NCBI GenBank assembly: GCA_030682835.1
Contig: JAUXNG010000081.1
Span: 1 to 64,000, forward strand
Reading direction: 5' to 3'
Length of the DNA: 64,000 bases
From: Hydrogenophaga sp.
GTDB taxonomy: Bacteria > Pseudomonadota > Gammaproteobacteria > Burkholderiales > Burkholderiaceae_C
In this document: one piece after another, positions 52,018 through 62,659 of the stretch
Layout of the letters: each line of letters opens with the position of its first letter
How positions within the stretch are numbered: position 1 is the stretch's first letter
Notes under the pieces: model-generated
Seen by the model: only the letters and a program-made list of their open reading frames with translations
Database searches by the model: none
Told to the model about the DNA's origin: nothing
Program-made: the position numbers and the translations under genes

Positions 52018-54900
52018 ATGACCAGTACCACCGTCGCCGAATTGGCCGCCGAACTGAACAAACCCACATCCCTTTTGCTGGAGCAACTCTCCGCATCAGG
52101 TGTGCCCAAGACATCCGGAGGTGATCCCATCTCCGAATCCGACAAGCAGAGGCTGCTCAGCCACCTCAAGGCCAGCCACGGCACGGCCGGTGGTGAGCGC
52201 AAGAAGATCACGCTTGTGAAGAAGTCCACGTCCGAGATCAAGCAGGCCGACGCCACCGGGCGTGCCCGCACGATCCAGGTCGAGGTCCGCAAGAAGCGGA
52301 CCTTCATCAAGCGTGACGATGAAGTCGTGGTGCCCGAGCCCATGGAAGCGCCCGCTCCGGCGGCGCCCGTGGTGGATGCCGCCGAGCTGGCCCGCCGCGA
52401 AGAAGAAGCGAGCCGCCAGGCAGAGCTGCTGCGCCGCCAGGAAGAAGAGCTGGCCCAGAAGCGCCGCGACCGCGAAGCCGAAGAGGCGCGCCAGGCTGAG
52501 GCGGAAAACGCCCGCGTTGCGGCTGAAGCCGCCCAGGCCGAGGCCGCCGCGGCTACCGCTGCTGCTGCGAAAAGCGCAGCAGCCAGCGAGCCCCCGGCCA
52601 TTCCGAGCGCCGAGACGCTGGCTGCTGATGCAGCCAAGCGTGCGCAGGACAAGAACGACTCGCTGGAGCGCGAGTCAGCAGCCCGCGCGCTGGCCGACAA
52701 GAATGCTGAAGTCAAGCGTGCCGAAGACCTGCGTGCGCAGGACCTCGTCGAGCGCCGCCGCAAGGCCGAGGCCGAAGCCGCCAACATCCGAGCGATGATG
52801 GCCGCCCCCGCCAAGACCCTCGTGGCCAAGAAACCCGAGCCCACGCCCGATCCCAAGGCTGGTCTTAAAGGCACGCTGCACAAGCCGGCTGGCACACCTG
52901 TCAAACCTGCCACCGCCGCTGGTGCGGCTGTCGCCGGTGCGGCTGGCAAGAAAGAAGTCAAGTCCGAGAACCTGTCCTCCACCTGGAAGGATGACGCGGC
53001 CAAGAAGAAGGAAATCAAGACCCGTGGCGACACGAGCGCTGGTCGTTCCAACTGGCGCGGCGGCCCTCGTGGTGGCAGCGGACGCCGCGGCGACCGCGAT
53101 TCGCGTGACGGCCAGAGCAACTTCGTCGCGCCGACCGAATTCAAGGTCATCGAAGTGCATGTGCCGGAGACCATCACAGTGGCCGAGCTGGCCCACAAGA
53201 TGAGCCTGAAGTCGTCCGAGGTGATCAAGCAGCTGATGAAGCTGGGCCAGATGGTCACGATCAACCAGCCGCTGGACCAGGACACCGCCATGATCGTGGT
53301 GGAAGAACTGGGCCACCAGGCCGTGATTGCGGCACTCGACGATCCGGAAGCGTTCACCGACGACGATTCGACCCAGCAACAGGCCGAGCTGCTGCCGCGT
53401 GCGCCAGTGGTCACGGTCATGGGTCACGTCGACCACGGCAAGACCTCGCTGCTGGACTACATCCGCCGCGCCAAAGTGGCGGCGGGCGAGGCCGGCGGCA
53501 TCACCCAGCACATCGGTGCGTACCACGTGGAAACCCCGCGCGGCATGGTGTCCTTCCTCGACACCCCGGGTCACGAGGCGTTCACCGCCATGCGTGCCCG
53601 CGGTGCCCAGGCCACCGACATCGTCATTCTGGTGTGTGCGGCCGACGACGGCGTGATGCCCCAGACCAAGGAAGCCATCAAGCACGCGAAGGCTGCGGGT
53701 GTGCCCATGGTCGTGGCGCTGACCAAGATCGACAAGCCCGGTATCAACCTGGAGCGCGTGCGCTCCGAGCTGGTGGCCGAAGAAGTGGTGCCCGAAGAGT
53801 TTGGCGGCGATGTGCCTTTCGTGGGCGTGTCGGCCAAGACCGGTGAGGGCGTGGACGCCCTGCTCGAGCAGGTGCTGCTGCAGGCCGAGGTGCTGGAACT
53901 CAAGGCGCCGGTCGATGCCATGGCCAAGGGCCTGGTGATCGAGGCCCGCCTCGACAAAGGTCGCGGTTCCGTGGCCACGGTGCTGGTGCAGAGCGGCACG
54001 CTCAAGACCGGCGACGTGGTCCTGGTGGGTCAGACCTCGGGCCGCGTGCGCGCCATGCTCGACGAGAACGGCAAGCCGATCAAGTCGGCAGGTCCGTCGA
54101 TTCCGGTGGAGATCCAGGGTCTGTCCGAAGTGCCTCAGGCCGGCGACGATTTCATGGTGATGCTGGACGAGCGCCGCGCTCGCGAGATCGCCACCTACCG
54201 CGCAGGCAAGTTCCGCAACACCAAGCTGGCCAAGCAGCAGGCTGCCAAGCTGGAGAACATGTTCTCGGACATGTCGGCGGGCGAAGTCAAGGTGTTGCCG
54301 ATCATCGTCAAGGCCGACGTGCAGGGTTCGCAGGAAGCGCTGGCGCAGTCGCTGCTCAAGCTGTCGACCGACGAGGTCAAGGTTCAGCTGGTGTTCGCCG
54401 GCGTGGGCGGCATCAGCGAGAGCGACGTCAACCTGGCCATCGCCTCCAAGGCGGTCGTCATCGGCTTCAACGTGCGCGCCGACGTGGGTGCACGCAAGCT
54501 GGCAGAAGGCAACGACGTCGACCTGCGCTACTACAACATCATTTACGACGCTGTGGACGAGCTGAAGGCAGCCATGTCCGGCATGCTGGCGCCCGAGAAA
54601 CGCGAAGAGGTCATCGGCTCCGCCGAGATCCGTACCGTGTTCGTGGCGAGCAAGATCGGTACCGTGGCCGGCTGTATGGTCACCTCGGGCATGGTCAACC
54701 GCAACGCACACTTCCGCCTGCTGCGCGAGAACGTGGTGATCTACACCGGCGAGATCGACACGCTCAAGCGCCTCAAGGACGATGTGCGCGAAGTCAAGGA
54801 AGGCTTCGAGTGCGGTATCAAGCTCAAGAACTACAACGACATCAAAGAAGGTGATCAGCTGGAGTTCTTCGAAGTCAAGGAAGTGGCCCGCACGCTGTAA
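52018..54900 (+). CDS. infB: Translation initiation factor IF-2
   Basis: 960 residues. The IF2_N domain ([20 protein letters not shown]) is followed by a long Ala/Glu/Lys-rich charged region (about 90-330) and a second IF2_N. The GTPase has G1 GHVDHGKT at 469-476, DTPGHEAF and TKIDKPG, and the C-terminal domains C1-C2 follow. It brings initiator tRNA to the 30S subunit. It starts 31 bp after nusA. Confidence 0.98.
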   Translation: MTSTTVAELAAELNKPTSLLLEQLSASGVPKTSGGDPISESDKQRLLSHLKASHGTAGGERKKITLVKKSTSEIKQADATGRARTIQVEVRKKRTFIKRDDEVVVPEPMEAPAPAAPVVDAAELARREEEASRQAELLRRQEEELAQKRRDREAEEARQAEAENARVAAEAAQAEAAAATAAAAKSAAASEPPAIPSAETLAADAAKRAQDKNDSLERESAARALADKNAEVKRAEDLRAQDLVERRRKAEAEAANIRAMMAAPAKTLVAKKPEPTPDPKAGLKGTLHKPAGTPVKPATAAGAAVAGAAGKKEVKSENLSSTWKDDAAKKKEIKTRGDTSAGRSNWRGGPRGGSGRRGDRDSRDGQSNFVAPTEFKVIEVHVPETITVAELAHKMSLKSSEVIKQLMKLGQMVTINQPLDQDTAMIVVEELGHQAVIAALDDPEAFTDDDSTQQQAELLPRAPVVTVMGHVDHGKTSLLDYIRRAKVAAGEAGGITQHIGAYHVETPRGMVSFLDTPGHEAFTAMRARGAQATDIVILVCAADDGVMPQTKEAIKHAKAAGVPMVVALTKIDKPGINLERVRSELVAEEVVPEEFGGDVPFVGVSAKTGEGVDALLEQVLLQAEVLELKAPVDAMAKGLVIEARLDKGRGSVATVLVQSGTLKTGDVVLVGQTSGRVRAMLDENGKPIKSAGPSIPVEIQGLSEVPQAGDDFMVMLDERRAREIATYRAGKFRNTKLAKQQAAKLENMFSDMSAGEVKVLPIIVKADVQGSQEALAQSLLKLSTDEVKVQLVFAGVGGISESDVNLAIASKAVVIGFNVRADVGARKLAEGNDVDLRYYNIIYDAVDELKAAMSGMLAPEKREEVIGSAEIRTVFVASKIGTVAGCMVTSGMVNRNAHFRLLRENVVIYTGEIDTLKRLKDDVREVKEGFECGIKLKNYNDIKEGDQLEFFEVKEVARTL

Positions 54901-54924
54901 GCGCGCAAGGGAAACACAAGCACC

Positions 54925-55299
54925 ATGGCAACCCGCAAGAAGTCATCCACACCCAACCGCGGCTTTCGCGTGGCCGATCAGATCCAGCGTGATCTGACCG
55001 AGCTGATCGCGCGCGAGCTCAAGGACCCGCGGGTGGGGATGGTCACCATCAACGCTGTCGAGGTCACGCCCGACTACGCGCACGCCAAGGTGTTCTTCAG
55101 CTTGCTCACGGGCAATCCTGAAGAAACGCTGGCCGGCCTGAGCGCAGCGGCCGGCTTCCTGCGCAGTGGCTTGTTCAAGCGGCTGCACATCCACACCGTG
55201 CCGACGCTGCATTTCGTGTTCGACCGCACCACCGAGCGTGCGGCCGACATGAACGCCCTGATCGCCAAGGCGGTTTCCTCCCGGGCCAAGGAAGACTGA
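54925..55299 (+). CDS. rbfA: Ribosome-binding factor A
   Basis: 124 residues with the RbfA KH-type fold: [20 protein letters not shown], then [12 protein letters not shown] and [12 protein letters not shown]. It acts in late 30S maturation and cold adaptation. It lies 25 bp after infB and 1 bp before the annotated truB start. Confidence 0.96.
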   Translation: MATRKKSSTPNRGFRVADQIQRDLTELIARELKDPRVGMVTINAVEVTPDYAHAKVFFSLLTGNPEETLAGLSAAAGFLRSGLFKRLHIHTVPTLHFVFDRTTERAADMNALIAKAVSSRAKED

Positions 55300-55300
55300 C

Positions 55301-56362
55301 ATGCGCAACGCCGGGCCGCCCCAAGGTGCGCACGCCCCCTTGGGGGGCAGCGACGTACACGCATTGACCCAGCGTGGGGAATCGCTTTCTCACGCGCCGC
55401 GCACGCGGGTGCAGCGGCGCCCTGTGCATGGGGTGTTGCTCCTCGACAAACCACTGGGTCTCTCCAGCAACCAGGCCCTCCAAAAGGCCAAGTGGTTGCT
55501 GCGCGCCGAAAAGGCCGGTCATACCGGCACGCTCGATCCGCTGGCCACGGGCGTCTTGCCTCTTTGCTTCGGCGCGGCCACCAAGTTCAGCCAGATCCAT
55601 CTGGACGCCGACAAAACCTACGAAACCATCGTTCGCCTCGGCCAGAAGACGAGCACGGCGGACGCTGAAGGCGAGGTCCTTGAAACCCGCGCGGTGAGCT
55701 GCACGCCGGGACAGGTGGTCGAGGTGCTGGACCGGTTCATGGGCCCCATCGAGCAGGTGCCGCCCATGCACAGCGCCCTGAAAAAAGACGGCAAGGCCTT
55801 GTACGAATATGCGCGCGACGGTGAAACGGTGGAGCGCGCCGCGCGCCATGTCGTGATCCACGATCTCGAGCTGCTGGACATGCAGCTTGACGGTGACACC
55901 CCGCAGCTGCATCTGCGTGTGCACTGCAGCAAGGGCACCTACATCCGCACACTGGGCGAAGACATTGGCGAAGCGCTGGGCTGCGGTGGGCACCTGAGCC
56001 TGCTGCGCCGCATTGCCACCGGGCCTTTCGACGCCAGCCAGTGCATCTCGCTGGAGGCCCTGGAAGCTGCCAGCGAGGCCGAGCGCCTGGCGCGGCTGCT
56101 GCCGGTGCAAACCCTGCTGGTGGGCCACGACGGTGTGACGCTGGATGCCGAGAATGCCAGTCGCTTCCTCAGCGGCGTGCGCCGCCGCGGTGCCTGGCCC
56201 GACCAGACACGCGTGGCTGTGTTCGGGCCCGCGCCCGAGGCTGCCCGCGAGCCGCAGCCACCCGTGCTGCTGGGCAGCGCCCACACCGCCGGTGGCGAAT
56301 TGATCCCGGGGCGACTGCTGAGCCCCTCCGAAATACAGCAAATCCTGGAAACCGCACTATGA
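55301..56362 (+). CDS. truB: tRNA pseudouridine(55) synthase TruB
   Basis: 353 residues. The catalytic block [17 protein letters not shown] carries the conserved Asp, with the [17 protein letters not shown] start of the domain and [15 protein letters not shown] later. It makes pseudouridine 55 in tRNA. The first ~40 residues are unusual, because they are encoded by a GC-palindromic spacer-like sequence (55313-55348). The true start may therefore be a later codon, such as a GTG near 55409, and this part of the protein may be spurious. Confidence 0.93.
   Translation: MRNAGPPQGAHAPLGGSDVHALTQRGESLSHAPRTRVQRRPVHGVLLLDKPLGLSSNQALQKAKWLLRAEKAGHTGTLDPLATGVLPLCFGAATKFSQIHLDADKTYETIVRLGQKTSTADAEGEVLETRAVSCTPGQVVEVLDRFMGPIEQVPPMHSALKKDGKALYEYARDGETVERAARHVVIHDLELLDMQLDGDTPQLHLRVHCSKGTYIRTLGEDIGEALGCGGHLSLLRRIATGPFDASQCISLEALEAASEAERLARLLPVQTLLVGHDGVTLDAENASRFLSGVRRRGAWPDQTRVAVFGPAPEAAREPQPPVLLGSAHTAGGELIPGRLLSPSEIQQILETAL
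55313..55348. repeat. GC palindromic spacer at the truB 5' end
   Basis: GCCCCC-TT-GGGGGGC lies in this stretch, directly after the rbfA stop, and resembles the C-run/G-run palindrome between yejB and yejE. It appears to be the same kind of dispersed intergenic element. If so, the truB reading frame across it is coincidental. Confidence 0.4.
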
Positions 56363-58182
56363 GCAAACAAATCAGAAACATCGCCATCATTGCCCACGTT
56401 GACCATGGCAAAACCACCATGGTTGACCAGCTGCTTCGCCAGTCGGGCACCTTCGCCGACCACGAAAAAGTGGTCGACACCGTGATGGACAACAACGCCA
56501 TCGAACGCGAGCGCGGCATCACCATCCTGGCCAAGAACTGCGCCGTGAGCTGGGAAGGCACGCACATCAACATCGTCGACACCCCCGGCCACGCTGACTT
56601 CGGTGGCGAAGTGGAGCGCGCGCTCTCGATGGTCGACGGTGTGGTGCTGCTGATCGACGCCCAGGAAGGCCCGATGCCCCAGACCCGCTTCGTGACCAAG
56701 AAGGCGCTGGCCCTGGGTCTGAAGCCGATCGTGGTGGTGAACAAGGTCGACAAGCCGGGCGCGAACCCCGACAAGGTGGTGAACGCCGCTTTCGACCTGT
56801 TCGACAAGCTGGGTGCCAGCGACGAGCAGCTGGACTTCCCCGTGGTCTACGCCTCCGGCATCAACGGCTGGACCTCGCTGGAAGAGGGCGCACCCGGTGA
56901 GCAGTGGGGCCCTGACATGTCGGCACTCTTCAACACGGTGCTCAAGCACGTGCCAGCCCAGAGTGGCGACCCTGAAGCGCCCCTGCAGTTGCAGATTTCC
57001 GCGCTGGACTTCTCCACCTTCGTTGGCCGCATCGGCGTTGGCCGCATCAGCCAGGGCACCATCAAGCCCGCCATGGACGTGCTGGTGATGGAAGGCCCTG
57101 ACGGCAAATCCATCAAAGGGCGCGTCAACAACGTGCTGACCTTCCACGGCCTGGACCGTGTGCAGGTCACCGAAGCCGGCCCCGGCGACATCGTGCTGAT
57201 CAACGGCATTGCCGACATCGGCATCGGCGTGACCGTGACCGATCCGGCCAACCCCGCGCCGCTGCCCATGCTCAAGGTGGACGAGCCCACCCTGACGATG
57301 AACTTCTGCGTGAACACCAGCCCGCTGGCGGGCCGCGAAGGCAAGTTCGTCACCAGCCGCCAGCTGTGGGACCGTCTGCAGAAAGAACTGCAGCACAACG
57401 TGGCCTTGCGTGTGAGCGAGACCGACGAAGAAGGCGTGTTCGAAGTGATGGGCCGCGGTGAACTGCACCTGACCATCCTGCTGGAGAACATGCGCCGCGA
57501 AGGCTACGAAATGGCGGTATCCAAGCCGCGCGTGGTGTTCCGCGACATCGACGGCGTGAAACACGAGCCGATCGAGCTGGTGACCGCCGACATCGAGGAA
57601 ACCCACCAGGGTGGCGTGATGCAGGCACTGGGCGAGCGCAAGGGCGAGCTGGTGAACATGGAGCCGGACGGCCGTGGTCGCGTTCGCCTGGAATACCGCA
57701 TCCCGGCCCGTGGCTTGATCGGTTTCACCAACGAATTCCTGAACCTGACGCGCGGTTCTGGCCTGATCTCCAACATCTTCGACAGCTATGAGCCGCACAA
57801 GGGCGAGATCGGCAGCCGCAAGAACGGCGTGCTGATTTCCATGGACGACGGTGAAATCTTCACCTACGCCCTGGGCAAGCTCGATGACCGTGGCCGCATG
57901 TTCGTGAAGGCGAACGACCCGGTGTACGAAGGCATGATCGTCGGCATCCACAGCCGCGACAACGATCTGGTGGTGAATGCCACCCGCACCAAGCAGCTGA
58001 CCAACTTCCGCGTGTCTGGCAAGGAAGACGCCGTCAAAATCACGCCCCCGATCGAACTGACGCTGGAATACGGCGTGGAATTCATCGAGGACGACGAACT
58101 GGTCGAGATCACGCCGAAGAGCGTGCGCCTGCGCAAGCGCTACCTGAAAGAGCACGAGCGCAAGCGCGCCAGTCGCGACTGA
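56359..58182 (+). CDS. typA: Ribosome-associated GTPase TypA/BipA
   Basis: 607 residues from the ATG at 56359, which overlaps the truB stop (ATGA). G1 is AHVDHGKT (residues 12-19), followed by [22 protein letters not shown] and the BipA C-terminal domains. It is an EF-G-like GTPase in 50S assembly and stress adaptation. It ends the operon, with a strong terminator 38 bp downstream. Confidence 0.97.
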   Translation: MSKQIRNIAIIAHVDHGKTTMVDQLLRQSGTFADHEKVVDTVMDNNAIERERGITILAKNCAVSWEGTHINIVDTPGHADFGGEVERALSMVDGVVLLIDAQEGPMPQTRFVTKKALALGLKPIVVVNKVDKPGANPDKVVNAAFDLFDKLGASDEQLDFPVVYASGINGWTSLEEGAPGEQWGPDMSALFNTVLKHVPAQSGDPEAPLQLQISALDFSTFVGRIGVGRISQGTIKPAMDVLVMEGPDGKSIKGRVNNVLTFHGLDRVQVTEAGPGDIVLINGIADIGIGVTVTDPANPAPLPMLKVDEPTLTMNFCVNTSPLAGREGKFVTSRQLWDRLQKELQHNVALRVSETDEEGVFEVMGRGELHLTILLENMRREGYEMAVSKPRVVFRDIDGVKHEPIELVTADIEETHQGGVMQALGERKGELVNMEPDGRGRVRLEYRIPARGLIGFTNEFLNLTRGSGLISNIFDSYEPHKGEIGSRKNGVLISMDDGEIFTYALGKLDDRGRMFVKANDPVYEGMIVGIHSRDNDLVVNATRTKQLTNFRVSGKEDAVKITPPIELTLEYGVEFIEDDELVEITPKSVRLRKRYLKEHERKRASRD

Positions 58183-58219
58183 TGGCCTGATGGCGGTGTC
58201 CGCCCGGGCACCCGTTTTT

Positions 58220-58258
58220 GATGAAAGGCCGCCACCCGCCAGGGAGCGGCCTTTCATC
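58220..58258 (+). terminator. Rho-independent terminator after typA
   Basis: A perfect 13-bp stem GATGAAAGGCCGC / GCGGCCTTTCATC (58220-58232 with 58246-58258) around a 13-nt loop, followed by TT. It closes the rimP-to-typA operon. Confidence 0.85.
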
Positions 58259-58301
58259 TTGGTTCCCGCCCACTCTCTGTTCTGGCCAGCGTCTTTCCAC
58301 G

Positions 58302-59300
58302 ATGAAGCTCTCCCACAACCAGGCCGTGCTGATGATGGTCGCGGTGACCCTGATGTGGTCCACCGCGGGCGTGGTGTCGCGTCAGCTGGAAAGTGCCGCG
58401 CGGTTCGAGATCACCTTCTGGCGCAGTGCGTTCACAGCCCTGTCGCTGCTGGTGATTCTGCCGTTCTGGCGCCAGCTTGAGCGTCGGGGTGCTCCCATCG
58501 GCCCGGAAACGGGGCATGGCGCCGGCCGGACCTGGCTCAAGCGCCACTGGGGACTGATTCCGGAGTCGCGCGCCTTCTGGATCTCGGGGGTCTGCTGGAG
58601 CGTGATGTTCACGGCCTTCATGCTGGCGCTCACCTTCACCAGCGTGGCCAATGTGCTCGTCATCATGTCCGTCGGCCCGCTGTTCACGGCATTGGTGGCC
58701 CGCGTGTTCATCGGCCAGCGTCTGGCCCTGCGCACCTGGCTGGCCATTTTCGCCGCGGGGGCAGGCATTGCCTACATGTACGGCAGCCAGCTGGTCGACG
58801 CCTGGAGCCACCCGGAGATCGACAGCGCGGGCCTGGTGCTGGGGTCCCTGGTGGCGCTGTGTGTGCCCATTGCGGGTGCCATCAACTGGACCGTGGTGCA
58901 GCGCAGCCAGACCCATGGCGAAAAGATCGATCTGGTGCCTTCGGTGCTGCTCGGTGCCGTGCTCTCCAGCCTTTTCACGCTTCCGCTGGCCCTGCCGTTC
59001 AACGCAACCGGCACCGATGTGGCCTGGCTCGCCCTGCTGGGCCTCACGCAACTGGCCATTCCGTGTGCACTCTCCGTGGTGTGCGCGCGCGTGCTCAAGG
59101 CGCCCGAGGTGTCCTTGCTGGCTTTGCTGGAAGTGATCTTCGGTATCTTGTGGGCCTGGCTCTGGGCGCACGAGGTGCCTGGCGCCGAGGTGATGCTCGG
59201 CGGCAGTCTGGTCATCGGTGCGCTGGTGCTCAACGAACTGCTGGGCTGGCGTTCACGTTCCTCAGCACCCCGCATCCAGACCCTGACGGTACGCCGTTGA
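58302..59300 (+). CDS. EamA/DMT-family transporter
   Basis: 332 residues with about ten membrane helices in two EamA repeats (AVLMMVAVTLMWSTAGVVSR at the start, ALLEVIFGILWAWLWAHEV in the second half). The ATG at 58302 gives a normal DMT N-terminus; an earlier in-frame ATG at 58218 would start inside the typA terminator. The substrate is unknown. Confidence 0.9.
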   Translation: MKLSHNQAVLMMVAVTLMWSTAGVVSRQLESAARFEITFWRSAFTALSLLVILPFWRQLERRGAPIGPETGHGAGRTWLKRHWGLIPESRAFWISGVCWSVMFTAFMLALTFTSVANVLVIMSVGPLFTALVARVFIGQRLALRTWLAIFAAGAGIAYMYGSQLVDAWSHPEIDSAGLVLGSLVALCVPIAGAINWTVVQRSQTHGEKIDLVPSVLLGAVLSSLFTLPLALPFNATGTDVAWLALLGLTQLAIPCALSVVCARVLKAPEVSLLALLEVIFGILWAWLWAHEVPGAEVMLGGSLVIGALVLNELLGWRSRSSAPRIQTLTVRR

Positions 59301-59337
59301 CCCCCACATCTGACCATCCGCCGGAGTTTTGACCACC

Positions 59338-60438
59338 ATGTCCGCCATCCCTCCTGATACCCATGTCATCGCCGAGATCCAGGGCCGCGTTGGCTGCCTG
59401 ACGCTGAACCGTCCGCGTGCCCTCAATGCCCTGTCGCTCGACATGATCCGCGCCATCACAGAATCTCTGCTGGCGTGGCGCGACAACGACACCGTGCTGG
59501 CGGTCATCGTGCGCGGCAGTGGCAAGGAAGGACCTTTCGGCGCCTTCTGCGCCGGTGGTGACATCCGGTTCTTTCACCAGGCGGCGCTCAGCGGCGACCC
59601 ACGGCTCGAGGACTTCTTCACAGAGGAGTACGCCCTCAACCACCTGATCCACACCTATCCGAAGCCCTATATCGCCCTCATGGACGGCATCGTGATGGGC
59701 GGCGGCATGGGCATCAGCCAGGGGGCGAGCCTGCGCATCGTCACCGAACGCAGCCAGCTCGCCATGCCCGAAACGGGCATTGGTCTGTTTCCAGACGTGG
59801 GCGGTGGCTATTTCCTGAGCCGTTGTCCCGGACGCCTCGGCGAGTACCTGGCCCTCACCGGCCGGGTGCTGGGCGGGCGTGAGGCAATGGCGGCTGGCCT
59901 GGCCGACGGCTGGATCGATTCGGGTCGCCTCACGGGCCTTTGGGCCTCACTGGGAACCACGCCATTCGAAAATGGCGCCTCGGTGGAACGCTGGTGCGCC
60001 AGCCACCTGAGCACCACGGCGGGTCCGGCCAGCTGGCCCCAGACCGAGGTAGACCGTGTCTTCGCGCTGGACGGTGTGCCCCAGATCATGGCGGCGCTGG
60101 ACGCCACCGACAGCGAATGGGCGCGCAGCACAGCCAAGCTGTTGCGCACGCGCTCGCCCCTGATGCTGCATGTGGTGCTGGAGCAGATCAGGCGCGCCCG
60201 CGGCATGGGTCTGGCGGATGCCCTGCGTCTGGAGCGCGGCATGGTGCGCCAGTGTTTCCACTGGCGGGCGGGTGCTGCGAGCGAAACGGTTGAGGGTATC
60301 CGGGCGCTGGCGGTGGACAAAGACCACGCGCCGCGCTGGAACCCGGCACGCCTGGAAGAAGTGACCCCACCACTGGTGGCGGCGTTCTTTGAGCAGCCCT
60401 GGCCTGTCCATGCACATCCACTGCGTGCATTGAACTGA
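59338..60438 (+). CDS. Enoyl-CoA hydratase/isomerase family, 3-hydroxyisobutyryl-CoA hydrolase type
   Basis: 366 residues, longer than plain enoyl-CoA hydratases and typical of HIBCH-like enzymes. It has the oxyanion-hole block FCAGGDIRFF, GIVMGGGMGIS and PETGIGLFPDVGGGYFLSR with the catalytic Glu, then the extended C-terminal part. HIBCH acts in valine breakdown. The exact substrate is inferred from length and the ETGIGLFPDVG signature. Confidence 0.85.
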   Translation: MSAIPPDTHVIAEIQGRVGCLTLNRPRALNALSLDMIRAITESLLAWRDNDTVLAVIVRGSGKEGPFGAFCAGGDIRFFHQAALSGDPRLEDFFTEEYALNHLIHTYPKPYIALMDGIVMGGGMGISQGASLRIVTERSQLAMPETGIGLFPDVGGGYFLSRCPGRLGEYLALTGRVLGGREAMAAGLADGWIDSGRLTGLWASLGTTPFENGASVERWCASHLSTTAGPASWPQTEVDRVFALDGVPQIMAALDATDSEWARSTAKLLRTRSPLMLHVVLEQIRRARGMGLADALRLERGMVRQCFHWRAGAASETVEGIRALAVDKDHAPRWNPARLEEVTPPLVAAFFEQPWPVHAHPLRALN

Positions 60439-60481
60439 GCCCACTGCTGCGGGAGCCCGATCGGGGCGACGGGGCAGGGCG

Positions 60482-60976
60482 TCAGCGCTGCCGGTTTTTC
60501 ATGGCGCGCTCGACCTCGCGTTTGCCTTCGCGGTCCTTGATGGTGTCGCGCTTGTCGTGCTCGGCCTTGCCTTTGCCCAGCGCGATCTCGCATTTCACCT
60601 TGCCGTTCTTCCAGTGCAGGTTCAGCGGCACCAGGGTGAAGCCCTTTTGCTCCACCTTGCCGATCAGACGCAGGATCTGGTCCTTGTGCAGCAGCAGCTT
60701 CTTGGTGCGCACCGAGTCGGGCGTGACATGCGAGGACGCCGTGTTCAGTGGATTGATCTGGCAGCCAATCAGGAACAGCTCGCCCTGGCGGATCACCACA
60801 TAGCCATCGGTGAGCTGGACCTTGCCCTCGCGCAAGGCCTTGACTTCCCAGCCTTCGAGCACCATGCCGGCCTCGAAACGTTCTTCGATCGCATAGTTGA
60901 ACACCGCCTTCTTGTTGTCGGCGATGCGGCTGTCAACACCTTTGGTGGCGGTGGTTTTGCTGGATTTGGTGGCCAT
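60482..60976 (-). CDS. smpB: SsrA-binding protein SmpB
   Basis: 164 residues from the ATG at 60976 ([13 protein letters not shown]). It has the OB-fold core [20 protein letters not shown] and [20 protein letters not shown] and the basic tail [20 protein letters not shown]. It delivers tmRNA to stalled ribosomes. It diverges from ratA. An ATG at 61018 would add a non-conserved leader. Confidence 0.97.
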   Translation of the reverse strand: MATKSSKTTATKGVDSRIADNKKAVFNYAIEERFEAGMVLEGWEVKALREGKVQLTDGYVVIRQGELFLIGCQINPLNTASSHVTPDSVRTKKLLLHKDQILRLIGKVEQKGFTLVPLNLHWKNGKVKCEIALGKGKAEHDKRDTIKDREGKREVERAMKNRQR

Positions 60977-61137
60977 GGCGCTAGAGGTGGGGCCACATGG
61001 GGGTTCATGCAAGGCCAATACAATGGGAACACTGCCGGCGCGGCGGGATCATCTTCACGAACGCGAACATCGCGTGCACGTCAACCCCAGCACGAGCTGG
61101 TCGAGGGCAGGCCCTGGCATCCAGGGGGCCTCATTGT

Positions 61138-61584
61138 ATGAAAACCATTCACAAGTCTGTTCTGCTCTGGCACAGCGCGCACGAAATGTTCGCGCTGGTG
61201 ACCGACATCGCGCGTTACCCCGAGTTTCTGCCATGGTGCGAGCGCGGCGAGATACTGGAACAGGCCGATCACACCATGGTGGCTCGCGTGGGCATGGCCA
61301 TCAGTGGGCTGCGCCACAGCTTCACCACCCGCAACGTGCACGAGGCCGATCGCGAGGTGATGATGGAACTGGTCGACGGCCCCTTTTCCCACCTCGATGG
61401 GCGCTGGACCTTCACTCCGCTGGGAGACGGTACCCAGCGCGCCTGCAAGGTGGAGTTCACCCTGAGCTATGGATTCAGCAGCAATACCCTGGCGGCCCTG
61501 GTAGGCCCGGTGTTTGACAAGATCGCAGGCAGCCTGGTGGATGCGTTCGTCAAGCGGGCCGATCAGGTCTACGGCACCGAATGA
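61138..61584 (+). CDS. ratA: RatA/COQ10-type START-domain protein
   Basis: 148 residues with the polyketide cyclase/COQ10 fold: MKTIHKSVLLWHSAHEMFAL, ARYPEFLPWCERGEI, LSYGFSSNTLAALVGPVFDK. It is annotated as RatA (50S-association toxin) in E. coli and as a ubiquinone-binding protein elsewhere. It overlaps rnfH by ATGA, the conserved ratA-rnfH pair next to smpB. A TACAAT at 61019-61024 is a possible -10. Confidence 0.92.
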   Translation: MKTIHKSVLLWHSAHEMFALVTDIARYPEFLPWCERGEILEQADHTMVARVGMAISGLRHSFTTRNVHEADREVMMELVDGPFSHLDGRWTFTPLGDGTQRACKVEFTLSYGFSSNTLAALVGPVFDKIAGSLVDAFVKRADQVYGTE

Positions 61585-61919
61585 AAGCTGCAGATCTTCG
61601 CGTCACGCTGGTGTATTCGAGCGCCCCACGTACGGTTCACGAAGAGGCCGTGACCGTGCCCGCCGGAACTACCGTGCGCGATGCACTGGCGCAGGCAGGC
61701 TGGCTGGTCCGGTTCCCTGAAATCCCCGCGCAGACCCTCGGTATCTGGGGCCGGGTCGTAGGCCCTCAGGCGGTGCTGCGGGATGGGGACCGTGTGGAGG
61801 TCTACCGTGCCCTGCGTGTCGACCCCAAAGTGGCACGGCGGGAGCGGTTTGTGGGGCAGGGTGCACGAGGAACCGGTCTGTTCAACCGGCGTCGCCCAGG
61901 GTCAAAGGCGGGTTACTGA
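61581..61919 (+). CDS. rnfH: RnfH family (ubiquitin-like fold) protein
   Basis: 112 residues: DLRVTLVYSSAPRTVHEEAV, VPAGTTVRDALAQAGWL, LGIWGRVVGPQAVLRDGDRV and EVYRALRVDPKVARRERF, the full RnfH pattern. The function is unclear; it is usually paired with ratA. It starts within the ratA stop (ATGA). Confidence 0.95.
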   Translation: MKAADLRVTLVYSSAPRTVHEEAVTVPAGTTVRDALAQAGWLVRFPEIPAQTLGIWGRVVGPQAVLRDGDRVEVYRALRVDPKVARRERFVGQGARGTGLFNRRRPGSKAGY

Positions 61920-61961
61920 ACCCACGTGTGTTGGCTGGCACCCGATCAGTGCCGCACGATC

Positions 61962-62486
61962 TCAATTGACCGCAGGGGAGCAGTCCGCGCGCATGATCTC
62001 ATCAATGCGCTGGTTTTCCTGGGCGCGCGACTTGTCGTCCATGATTTCGCGCTCGCCCTTGGCGTTCGTGGTGGCAATGCGGACGCCGGAATCCATCGTC
62101 GCCTTGGCTCGCTTCGCCCGTTCGCAGTTCTCTTGCCGAGCTTTGGCCTGGCGCTCTTCCTCGGCTTTCTTCTTCGCCTGTTCGGCCTCTTCGGCCTGCT
62201 TCTTGCGCGCTTCCAGCTGCTCGTCACGCGCGGGCAAGCGCGGCGCGGCCGGGGCCGTTTCGGTGGTCGCCGGGGCGGCGGCTACGGGCGCGGGGTTTCG
62301 CATACCGGGACGTTTGAGAATTTGCTTGTCCGGCACGCTGGCGGGCGGCGGGGTGTCACTGAACACCTTGCGTCCCGTCGCGTCCACCCACTGCCACTGG
62401 GCAAGAGCCCATCCGCTGGTCAGCACCCACACAGGGACCAACACAAGATGGCGCAAGCGGATCGTGAGCAGATTTCTGTGAGACAT
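61962..62486 (-). CDS. DUF4124 secreted protein
   Basis: 174 residues. A signal or membrane segment (about 12-30, ending GWALAQ) is followed by the DUF4124 signature [18 protein letters not shown], an Ala/Pro linker and a long charged helix (about 90-125, [20 protein letters not shown]). It is probably periplasmic. It diverges from guaB and converges on rnfH. Confidence 0.88.
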   Translation of the reverse strand: MSHRNLLTIRLRHLVLVPVWVLTSGWALAQWQWVDATGRKVFSDTPPPASVPDKQILKRPGMRNPAPVAAAPATTETAPAAPRLPARDEQLEARKKQAEEAEQAKKKAEEERQAKARQENCERAKRAKATMDSGVRIATTNAKGEREIMDDKSRAQENQRIDEIMRADCSPAVN

Positions 62487-62632
62487 CCGCGCAGTTTAGC
62501 GCTCACCCCCTGCCGTTCGACCTCTGTGCTCGACCGCCCGGTGGAAGAACGCACGAATCGGGGCCCTGCGGATGCGCTTCCAGGCTGTTCAGGGGGTCGA
62601 GCACCTGTCCGTGGGGGTCCATATCGCGCGGA

Positions 62633-62638
62633 TACAAT
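62633..62638 (+). promoter_or_regulatory. Candidate guaB -10 element
   Basis: TACAAT, 21 bp upstream of the guaB ATG, fits a sigma-70 -10. No convincing -35 is present at 16-18 bp (the area is G-rich), so the leader would be very short and recognition may need an activator. Confidence 0.4.
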
Positions 62639-62659
62639 ATTGCTTTTGGAGCTTTACCC

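Noticed and set aside
52675..54711. 678-codon open frame on the minus strand
   Set aside because: Antisense to infB; His-rich composition typical of shadow frames.
55939..58257. 772-codon open frame on the minus strand
   Set aside because: Antisense shadow of typA and the end of truB; the sense frame has all the GTPase motifs.
60977..61137. tmRNA or other RNA gene between smpB and ratA
   Set aside because: No tRNA-like ends or Ala-tag reading frame; only a possible -10 for ratA is seen.
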